Positions 51,292 through 61,260 of a stretch of DNA of 64,000 nt are shown piece after piece. The first letter of the stretch is position 1. Each line of letters starts with the position of its first letter. The notes beneath the pieces were generated by a model. It saw only the letters and a list, made by a program, of their open reading frames with translations, searched no databases and was not told the DNA's origin. Source of the DNA: Sarcomyxa edulis (lineage: Eukaryota > Basidiomycota > Agaricomycetes > Agaricales > Mycenaceae); NCBI GenBank assembly GCA_009761415.1, contig QUOL01000003.1:620001-684000 (forward strand), read 5' to 3'. The position numbers and the translations under genes are program-made.

Positions 51292-52024
51292 AGTTTGCGT
51301 GTCTATGCTGATATTTATATGGAAGGCTACTCGCACTTGCTTCTTGAGTTTCCAATCGATATGACCGTCCTGAAGCCCTGATCCATCAGCAAACGTCCGA
51401 AGTCGACGGCGGTGGTTCGGGAGAATCTACGAGGACAAACGGCACCTTGCTGCGCAAGACAGACGGTATAGCGGACATCAAATTTGAAAGCCTCCTAAAT
51501 GGATTGGCAACGGACCGCGTCAACACCGCGTACTCTGGGATCCTGGTTGTTCCTTGAATATGATTATTACATCCGCATGCATACTAGCGGCTGATGGGAG
51601 TCTAGATAGGCTGTGATCAGTTGCAAACGAGAGTGAGAGACACTCGGAAGACAAGAGGTGGCGGGAGATCAACGTGGCACACCGGCACATAAAGTCTTGC
51701 TAATCTGATCGATATCGTGTTTATGTCATTGATCTTAGCTAAGGCCTGCTTTGACCTTCCTTCCCAGCATCACGTCCAACCTAGTAGTTAGTAGAAAGCC
51801 TCCGAGATAAGAGCAGCCATGAAGACAATTACTACCAGAGGATGCCTGTTGAGCGGTTTGGTCCCAATGCGTTCTGGTCCCAATTTGGTCCAAGTATTCT
51901 CTACACAAAGTTCCCACGATTTTTCGTCGGCGGTTGTTGTGACCTGTTGATTACAGACATCTTTGGTCACGGTCTGTCACGATGCATTGTGACAGCTCGT
52001 GACCTGCAACTCATTCACTTAACC
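51292..52024. other. Divergent promoter of the acyltransferase and dioxygenase
   Basis: 733 bp. It contains three imperfect GGTCCCAA-like words at about 51859-51893 and a 40-bp near-palindrome just before the dioxygenase start (separate entry). No gene was supported. Confidence 0.5.
51965..52004. promoter_or_regulatory. 40-bp near-palindrome upstream of the dioxygenase gene
   Basis: Left arm GGTCACGGTCTGTCAC and right arm GTGACAGCTCGTGACC pair at 14 of 16 positions around an 8-base spacer. The right arm ends 20 bases before the ATG at 52025. It could be a binding site for a dimeric regulator or a hairpin in the 5' untranslated region. Confidence 0.5.
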
Positions 52025-53570
52025 ATGCCCGAGTACTTGACCGACGACCAGATCAACCAGGTTGGTCCGCGAGATTATTGTAGATATCCTTCACTCACGA
52101 CATACCCTTTAGTTTCGCAAAAATGGGTTCGCAAAAACTTGGAAAGTTCCGTTCAAAACAATTGACATTGTCGCGTTTAGATACCTGGTAGTTCCTGGCT
52201 TCCTCGACGAAGTAGACACCAATGCTTTACTCTTGCGCTCGCAGCAGCTTCTGAAGGACTTCAGTCTAGATGACCATCCATTGGTACGTATGCCGACAAA
52301 TCTTCATATCTGCCATCTAACCTATATGAAAGACCAAATTCACCACCAGCGATAAGGATCATATCGGGGACGAATACTTTCTGAACTCGGGCGACAAGAT
52401 GCACGTATATGAGCCTGGCTATTATCCTGCATCTGACACTCTTCCTTAGACGATATTTTCTGGAAGAAGACGCGGTCGATGCGCTTGGAAATCTAACGAG
52501 AGAGAAAGAGAAGGCTGTAAATAAGATAGGGCATGGTTCGCTTTCCGGACTATGTTCCAATATTTCTTCTATTCTCAAGTATGAACACAGGTCTTCATGA
52601 ACTCGAGCCTGCCTTCCGTAAAGTCACTTTGCAGAACGAGAGACTCAGATCTATCGTTCGAGATTTGAAATTCCACCACGATCCTGTAGGTTAGTGTGTA
52701 TTTCAAAGCCTCTCATTGGCCGTGGATCAGATACTTACACAATTTGGTCAAGCGTTACAATCCATGGTTATAACAAAGCAAACACATATTGGCGGGGAAG
52801 GTATGTAGTCGAATAGCTTGCCTCATGTTAGTGGCTTTCGACGTCGCTGAACTGCTTTCTAGTACCAGAACACAACGATTCGTACGTTTTACAAATCTGA
52901 CGACCCAACATGCTATCGACTCTTCCTTTATGTGCAGAACGTTCCTAGTAAGCAGCGGTAACGCAGGTATAAAGTCTAACGCGCTAACCCTCTACAGTAC
53001 ACCAATCCTCCCACCGCCCTCGGTTTCTGGATCGCTCTTGAGAAATGCACGCCCGACAACGGCGCCCTGTCGTTCCTCCCAGGCTCACATTTAACGATGC
53101 CCGTGACTAAACGTTTCGTGCGCCTGCCTGGCGGAGGGACAGGTTTTGAAGAGCTCATCCCGAAAGATGCTATTCCGGACCATCCAAAGGGGAAGTATAT
53201 CTTGGAGGCCTGTGGTCCTGGTGCGTTGAGATTTCACATAGCCTTCACATACGCTACGGATCCTTATCGAACTGGATACGATACAGGTGACCTTGTCTTG
53301 ATCCACGGAAGGTCAGCCACCCGAATGAAGGAAAACGATGTCAAAAGCTGCATTTCCTGAAACTAACGTATATCCTTCTCATCATCTTCCAGCGTCCTAC
53401 ACAAATCAGAACGAAACACAAGCGCCCATACACGCTTCGCGTATACCTTTCACATGATCGATTCGGCGCCTCATGCGGTTTATGATGAGAAGAACTGGTT
53501 GCAGCCCACACCAGCTATGCCGTTTTCGAGAGTTCTCGAGGTTCCAAATCCACAGATTGTCAAAGTATGA
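52025..53570 (+). CDS. Phytanoyl-CoA dioxygenase-like Fe(II)/2-oxoglutarate oxygenase
   Basis: Twelve exons (52025-52060, 52113-52126, 52181-52283, 52333-52400, 52450-52535, 52591-52689, 52753-52800, 52863-52881, 52938-52947, 52998-53220, 53287-53311, 53393-53570) give 302 residues. Iron ligands are in the HxD of VPEHNDSTFLYT and the distal His in GSVLHKSERNTS; an Arg follows (HTRFAYTFH) for 2-oxoglutarate. Other family blocks are YLVVPGFLD, KFTTSDKDHIGDEYFLNSGDK and PPTALGFWIALEKC. Exons of 14 and 10 bases and an intron with a GC donor (GCACGT after 52400) are required to keep the conserved GDKIRYFLEE reading. The enzyme hydroxylates an aliphatic CoA ester or small metabolite; the substrate is not predictable. 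Confidence 0.9.
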
Positions 53571-53724
53571 ATGCACCACGAAGGAGAGAGAGGGCAATAC
53601 CATTGACGAAGGCGTTAGTGTGTGACTGTAATTATAGTGTAAATCTACATATGTATGTCCACTGTACATTCCAAAATACATTATATTCAAGACATTTGTC
53701 CGTTGATTATATATAAGTAACAGA

Positions 53725-55938
53725 TCATGCAAGAATTTGCAATCGAGTTCTCTCTCTCAAGACCTCTGGTGTCAGGTTTGCCAGCTCATCGATGAGAGCA
53801 GGTAAGAACGTTCCAGAGCCTCTCACATCCCCACGCGCCATCGCCAACTCAGAAGCGATCGTCAATGATAAGACACTGTCGGTGCACAGAATTAGACGTT
53901 AGGAATACGTTTATAGAAGTACGAGACGCGACTCACCCGCCAATAGCAGCAAGGAACATATCGCCGTTTACTAAGACACCGTCGTTGGGGTCTTGAGCGC
54001 ACATCTCTGCGGCGGCTGCACACATTGTTGCGATACATGTTCCAAGTAAACATCCGGAGCCGGTGATCCGACCGAGTATTTCGTGCCCGTTGGAGAGGGA
54101 TACGACGGTGTCACCGTTCGAGATATAATCCGTTGTGCCAGAGAGGACTACCACGCATCCTGAGAATGGATAATCAAGTCAGTTCGGTGTATGAGGAAGG
54201 AGATGGCGAAGACTCTATGGGTGAAGAGTATGGACGGAGGACGTACTTTCTTTCTTGGCGAGATTTTTGACAAATGCTACTGGATCTTTGAACCCGGAAC
54301 CGACGCTATCGACACCTTTTGATTCAACCTATGATAAGAATGAGTCCTAACGCTTATAACTGGAGGTATAACTGGAGGAGAACTAAAAGATATACAAACC
54401 TCCGTCGATCCAGCCAATGCACTCAACTCCCCTGCGTTGCCTTTGATGACCGACGGTTGCCACGTGTCGAGAAGCTCTGAAAAGAGTCTATCAGCGATGT
54501 GGTGGAAAGATGAAGACATATCACCAACCAGCTGCAGCTGCTTTCCTGTAATCAGAAGCTCCTACTCCCACTGGATCGTAGACGATGGGTTTCTTGGCTG
54601 CGTTCGCGTAGAAACCTAAGGGCCGGGGTGAGATAGAGATATTAATTAGTTATATATCAGGAATTCCGCAAATGCATGCAACACACGTACCAGCATGAAT
54701 CATCCCCCCGACTGTCTCAGGCCTCAATGTTCCCATGTTCACCAATAATGCGCCAGGAATTTTAGCTAAATCCTCCATCTCTTCACTGGCACTGGCCATG
54801 ATGGGGCTAGCACCCAATGCAAGCGTAGCATTGGCCGATTGGGTAGCAACTACCGTGTTGGTTATCTAATAAGCCTTCTATTGGCGAAACGAAAAAATGT
54901 GTAGGTACGTGTAAATTCCTGCGTACTTGGTGAATGAGAGGATTCTCTTGTTTGACCTTGGCTATTAAATGAATGACAGAGTCGATGATCTTTGATCTGG
55001 CTAATTCTGAGTTTGCGATGTTTTGAGAGATCAGCATTGGATGTAGTTTGAGGGAGGCGGCGAATGCGCGTAAGGCTGTTGATAGTTTCTGTGCGGCTAA
55101 ACGGGGTTCTGGGGAGGCTACGATATCGGAGACAATCGCTACACCGTCGAGGGAGTGGTTTGTTGTTGATACAGAGCCATGGAGTGTGCGAAGGAGGTTG
55201 GTTGATTTGATACCACCTACATAGGAGAAAACGTTATTTATATTTCAATGAGAAAAAGGGATCGATTCATACCGATGGCTACAGCCTTTATTTGCGTTCC
55301 GTCTAACGCTTGCAACAACGATCCAACACCTCTGACACCGATGATAGGACTAGTCAACGCTTTCGTCTTCGTTCCCCATACGGAACCTATGCCGACATAG
55401 TCTACGCCATCCTTGATAGCCTTTTGTACTTGGTCTATGTCGTTACAGGAGACACCGACGATAGATCCTGGTGGCAGAAGAGAACGCGCAAGCGCGACTG
55501 GCATATCGGTTTGGCCGAGATGGACACCATCTGCTTGTATTGCGAGGGCAATGTCAATGCGGTCATTGATCAAGAGGGGTATCTTGTAACGTCTGCATAT
55601 TTCTTTCGAGTCACGAGCGATTTGAAGAAACTGGAGTGAGTTTGAGTGACATTCGTCGGAGGAATCGAGAGATGATAGCCCACCTCTCCGGTATCTGTAT
55701 CTTTCTCACGAATCTGTACAATTGTGACGCCTCCTTGGATAGACTAGATAAGGATGAATCAGCCCCGGAGAGTTATGCGACATAATTGTGGAATTAGATC
55801 ACTTCTTCGAGTGATTCCAAATAACTCTGTGATAAGAATATTGAAGTAATGCATTGCACGGATGCTAAACGGACAGACCTTTCCTGGTGGAAGTAGATTT
55901 CTCCCTGTAACGAGGTAGAGTGAGTAGTCTATCAGCAT
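53725..55938 (-). CDS. THI6: Bifunctional thiamine-phosphate synthase / hydroxyethylthiazole kinase (Thi6)
   Basis: Ten exons on the minus strand (55938-55879, 55743-55684, 55630-55273, 55216-54927, 54865-54691, 54615-54529, 54476-54400, 54328-54247, 54159-53937, 53875-53725) give 520 residues. The N-terminal ThiE-like half (about 1-215) joins HMP pyrophosphate and thiazole phosphate; see [47 protein letters not shown] and [15 protein letters not shown]. The C-terminal ThiM-like half (about 235-510) phosphorylates hydroxyethylthiazole; see [41 protein letters not shown] and [11 protein letters not shown]. This fusion and order are the fungal THI6 arrangement. It lies head to tail 163 bp from the MFS gene stop. 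No thiamine riboswitch was recognised in the unusually long first intron. Confidence 0.95.
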
Positions 55939-56101
55939 TGCGACCAACTTTGGACGGAGGAGGAGATCGTCTGACTCGATCCGCTAAAATTAAGATCGGG
56001 GCTTCCGATCATAACACGGCCAACTTCGCCACTCGGGCATCATGGACATCGCATATGCAGGTATCCAGCTATTTATCTAACTACTATATATATTCTCTCA
56101 A

Positions 56102-58415
56102 TCATCGGACAGACTTTTGCTTTGCAAGCTCTTCTCTCAGCTCGGCGGCATGTCTCCAACTCTCGCCTCTCAACATAACGGCTAGGACCAAAAGACCAGC
56201 TATCACCATCAATCCGGCCCAGAGCGTATACATCCAACCTGTACATATAAACGTAATGGTGAGTATAGATTGTGATGTCGAGATGACCTCTCACCGTCTC
56301 CGATTGCGTCCTGTAAGCAGATATAAAGTAGGAGCACAGTGGCATGTTGTTTGGGAAGTAACCAAGAAGTAACTACCACGTACCTGGAGCGGAACAGCAA
56401 CTTCCGTCATAACGAAACCAGCAGTGCCACGAAACACACTACTAGCAGCTACAGCTGAAGAGGAACGGCCCACATTCGCATCGACGATGTAGGCGAGTGT
56501 GCTCGAGTAGATCCATCTATGGAAATAAAACGTGACGCATAAAGAACTGCTCTGACAAAACAAGGCAGGAACAAGGAACTGACATTGGAAATAATCCACA
56601 TAGGAAAAGGAAGATGCAGATAGCCGAGATATGCACACGTTGTTGGATGAGCCATGCATACGAGAGCACACACGGCGGTAGAAGGATTTGTGCTATCACC
56701 ATACTTTTCAGACGCATCTAGATTGAGACTATAAGTGTATGAATTAAGAATGAAGGAAGTTGAACTAGCTTCCGGATATCCTTTACCACCGTTTTTGGCC
56801 TTGAGTTGAGCCAAGACAATATCAGACCAACGACCACCCAAGACGCTACCGCATACGTTGCCTATTCACAAAACGTTAGTGACAAAATCGACGGGGGTGT
56901 GGAGAACAAACCCAAGCCATACGATAGAAGCACTAAACCAATTTTGAGTGCATCGTATCCGTATGCCGATCCTAACGTCCTAGATGTCGAATAAACCACA
57001 ACGAATCCGAATGCAAAGTATAAGCCTACATGCCCTAGATTTGTGAGATGAAATTAGCAAGTGAAGAACGGTACACGCACTGCTGGAAAGATAAATGACA
57101 AGATTGTTGATACGACGAAGAATGAGATGCAAAGGTCCAAATGGGTTGATATCCAATATGGATAGTTTGATTGTGGGTATGACCTTATGCATAGCCTCGG
57201 CCTGAGCCTCCGTTTCCTCCTCCGTGATAGTGACGGTAACTTTAGCTCCTCTCTTTTCAGACTGGGAAAACTCGTGTGGTTCATCGGTATCATCTGTGAC
57301 CGTAGCTTGACTAGACCGCTTCGACGTCTCCATCACCCGTCCCTTCATACGCAATTCCACAACACCCTGATACGTCAAGCTGCGTTCCCGTCGAAAGGTA
57401 TCCTTGAAGAACACAAAAGATAACCAGCTTATCCCAGCGAATATCGCCAAGAACCAGAACGATCCCCGCCAGTCGAAGGCTGTGGTCAACAGACCACCGA
57501 GTATTGGTCCGAGGGATGGTCCGAGAAGGGGCGCCATGTAGAATATACCCATTTTGGTACCGCGTTCGTGTGGCTCAAATATGTCAGCTAGTGTTGCGGC
57601 TCCCATGGACCCGACTGCACTGGACCTATTGATATGATAGTGATATCCAGGACCTAAGTGTTCAGAATCAAGGTGCAGTGGAGAGAAACTCACCCGGCAC
57701 CCTGAAGGCATCGAAATGCGATGACAAGGCCTATGCTTCTGGATGTGGCGATAACAATGGAAGCGATGGTGAATATAGCTATGGAGCTAAGGTAGACAGT
57801 CTACCGTCGACGAGAGAATCGCAAGTCAGTGGACATGTCTAGTAGGAAATCGAGGCCGAAAGCAGGTACCTTTCGCCCTTTGATTTCACTGATTGCGCTC
57901 CAAAGTGACGGGATGTTGCCTTGCATAAGGATGAACAAAGAAATAGTCCAGCTGATCTGAGAAGGGGTCGCCGAGAGCTGACGTTCCATGTCTTGGATCG
58001 ACGCTGGAATATTGTAGCTACACGTTATACCCTATGTCATTGAATGAGGCAGATATATGTTTCGACTCACGATTCTGGATGTTCGACGCGAGCCCAGCGA
58101 TCATAGATGCATATGCGATAACGCACAATATAAGGTTCTGACGATTCATCAGTAAGTAGGTCATCACTGGACATGTCTCGCAGTCTTCGGTACATACCTT
58201 TCTGTTATTGGACCATTTGCGTGGATCATCCTGTCGATCAAGTCAGTCGACTGGTAAGTCGAATACTGGATGACACTTGCATGTACAAACACATGCTCGA
58301 TATCTGGTTGTTCGAGTGACGGTGCTTCGTTAACGTTCGGCTCGGTAGGGTCAGTCCGCTCGATGTGGGACTCGGGATCTACGACAGAAATCGACGTCTC
58401 AATTGCGCTATCCAT
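56102..58415 (-). CDS. MFS transporter (drug:H+ antiporter 1-like)
   Basis: Twelve exons on the minus strand (58415-58287, 58230-58198, 58137-58071, 58003-57870, 57800-57694, 57625-57081, 57025-56912, 56861-56770, 56717-56584, 56516-56384, 56310-56295, 56238-56102) give 546 residues. A soluble acidic N-terminus with DDPRKWSNNRK leads into the membrane part; the loop 2-3 signature reads SEIKGRK; motif C-like ... FYMAPLLGPSLGPILGGLL lies in helix 5; a charged central loop (TSKRSSQATVTDDTDE) separates the halves; YPEMRLKSM begins the last block. This is the DHA1 (12-helix) type that exports drugs, polyamines or related compounds. Exon 8 must end with a GC donor (GCTAGT) to give PEMRLKS; exon 1 can end at GTACAT or at GCAAGT six bases later (548 residues). 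Confidence 0.88.
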
Positions 58416-61260
58416 GGTCTTACCCACAGGATGGATTAGTCTTGTGGATGAGCACAGGCAGTAGGGTAAGTTGCGCCGAGACAAGTTAGATATTCTGGTA
58501 AAAGCATGCTCAGTTACCGGCGGTCCGTAGAAGTCATGAGTGTAGGTGAAGACCGATGACGTCCGAAACATACCTGATATACTCACCTGATAAGACATAA
58601 GAATGACCAGATTATCGCTTGCTTACCGGAGCAAGCACCGCCTCAAGAATCCTCAGAATAATAACGAAATCCTGGTCATGTGAGTAAGCTTCGAGCTATT
58701 TATGAGCGATACATACGCACCACTTGTCATATTGCGTTCAAATTGGCACATGCATAAAACGAGGCGCACCTTACTGTTCTTATCTGGGAACAAAAATGCA
58801 CGCATAGGCCTTGATATACCCCAATAATGATATTTTCTCACAAAGAAACAATCACATAACAGACACGATGGTGATTATCTGAAAAGAGGAGATATCGGTA
58901 CTCGAAATTACCTGGAGAAGAAGCTTAGAAGAACGTAGAACAAAAGTGTGGGAGGACGGACGAACATAGACTTCTTTCTCGTACGTTGCATCGTCCCTTC
59001 ATTCCAGGGTGTCGTCGAAGTATCGAATGGTAATGGAGGGTCGTGCACTCTCCTTGCCCCTACCTTTTGACATTCTACATTTGTTTGCTGCGTTTACGAC
59101 TACGCAAGACCAGCTGGCAGAGTCACTTCGAGGTTTATACGTACGTACACGAGGCAGTTCCACGAGGATAGAGTTCGTTCGTGTGTAATTTGTGATGATT
59201 GAGAAAGTACACGAGTGCTGGACGTATGGGATTATTGCTTCTAGAAAAGGCATACACATGCCCACAAATCAGTGCTAAGTACAAATCGGCTTAATGAGCA
59301 TAAGCACTAATACTCAATCATGATTTCGTGGGGACTAATAACTCGGACCCTCACAAATCTACACAGGTTTTTGGCCGTCCACATGCATAGCACTCGCTGG
59401 CAATGTCTACCCCGCTCGCGGGAGTCTCTGGTCAATACTGATAGTACTTAGTAAATTGTCGGTTGTTGAGGGCGTTACATCGCTCGGACCAAGTTCGGAC
59501 CCTGGACAAGAATTTTTCATGAGTCTCCGAGCAAGCTTATAAGGAAAATGAAGTTCTTGGTGGCAACTCGGCGAGAATGGACTCGGGGGACGCGTGGTGG
59601 ACGTCCAAGTCTAAAGATCGGAAGGACTTTCAAGTTGTTCGTGATGCATCGATGGTCCAGACCGGCTGTCCAAGGTTGTTGCAACATAGACACAAACAGG
59701 ACGCTGCGGAATCAAACATGCTCATGTTGGAAATTCGAAAGTCTTCTCTTGTGAAACGCTTTGCTAACGTTCAAGTTGAAACGATACAACCCAACTGAAA
59801 CGTGAGTGTCCTATAACGCGTATCATGACTCTTACCAAAAGCTTAACTCCTCGTACAGATATCTCTCCCATTTGTCTTCTTGTAAACTTGTAAATCGCGT
59901 AACCATCCAGAGGCTTTTTAGGGCACTTCAATTGCTGCTACTAAATGTCACGGATGCAGCTGGGCTGTTTCAAGACACGTCCCTCGACTCACGAAACGGT
60001 GTACGTGGTATCTATCCTGACAAGAATATCCCGGACCTCCGTGATTTCTCTTTCGATGTTGCATAAGCGCTACGAACGGAGCCGGAATACTTAGTACAGA
60101 GCGTTTACTGCTACTGAAGATCAAGATTCTCCGAGAGTTCCACCAATTTCGATGAGGAATCTTTTTGAAGAAGGATGCGGTGAAGCCGGATCTCCGCGAC
60201 CGGGTCATTGCGTTCCTTTATATATAGTCTACAGGCATTGCCCTCCACCACACGAACGCGTCTATCAGTACTGATTCTCTTTAGATAGTTCTTTATACTC
60301 AACAATAGAACGAGATGGATCCATATGCATCATCGCGGCAAACTCGGTGATCCGGCGAGTACGTTGATAATCTAGTCACTCAACAGCACGCCCGGGTGTC
60401 GAATCAAACATTGAGGGATAAGGTAAGGAATTTCCTTGTTTTGTAATGACTGATAGATGTTGAAAGCTTGATACCTGATGAACAAATCCGCAGACCGAAA
60501 GACTGCCGTTCCATATCATCGTTTAATTTTTGATTGGATGCTGTACTGTAATCATGATATTCCTAGCACCAATCAGTGAGGCGCAGCTTCATACAGTGTC
60601 CTTGGTCCGAAGTTGGTTTAGAATATCGAGTCCCAAATCTTTCGATGTAGAAATTAGAAATAATCAAGAAAATGGCAGATGTCGCCTGATAGAGGTTGAG
60701 CGGAGAACTCGAAGCGGTAATTGATTGTTATGGTGATCTGTGGACGGCGGACGGTAGCATCGTGGCCGTGGGTGGCCGTTGAAATTCCAGAAAAGGCCGA
60801 TCAGATCAAATGGCGGGTATGCGATCACGTGACACTGTTTAACGACAGCGTGGGATCGAAAACGGAGCCGGCCCCAAATATCTGCAAAATAATTCCCTTT
60901 GAATTTCTACCTTCTTCCCCTTCCCCCGCCTCTTGTCTTCATCGTCCACAACGACGAGCTCGACAGCAACTACGACGAGCTTCACATACAGTATCATCTT
61001 CTAACTCACGACCGCGACTTGTGTAGATTCTCACGCGACATACTCGAACATCGTCACCTTGACTCACCTTGACCCATTGTTCGACTTTCAGATACTATCA
61101 GGAACTCGGATACACATATACGCATATAGGGATCCTCACTAAGCTCTGGAGCTCGACAAACACGGACCAAAGACGTCCTATTAAGCTCAACAATCACGCT
61201 TGAACCCGGTACACGCGGCAACCGCAATCCACCCTCTCTATCCACGATCATTTGCTTATA
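58416..61260. other. 2.8-kb gene-poor divergent region
   Basis: The longest stretch without a supported gene, between the MFS transporter (-) and WEE1 (+). Open frames are short, with no intron pattern or motif. The minus-strand frame near 60111-60305 (ACRLYIKERNDPVAEIRLHR) has some protein-like character and might be a gene relic, but nothing surrounding it continues the reading. The 3' end should hold the WEE1 promoter and a long 5' leader. Confidence 0.5.

Noticed and set aside
55744..55878. Possible thiamine riboswitch in the long first intron of THI6
   Set aside because: No CUGAGA core or paired pyrophosphate-binding helix could be found; intron length alone is not enough.
56449..56841. 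Open frame reading through an MFS intron
   Set aside because: It ignores the intron at 56718-56769; the spliced reading gives the conserved PEMRLKS block while the read-through loses the transporter frame.
60111..60305. Minus-strand frame that might be a small gene
   Set aside because: It starts without ATG, has no continuation into neighbouring exons, and similarity to any family is too vague.
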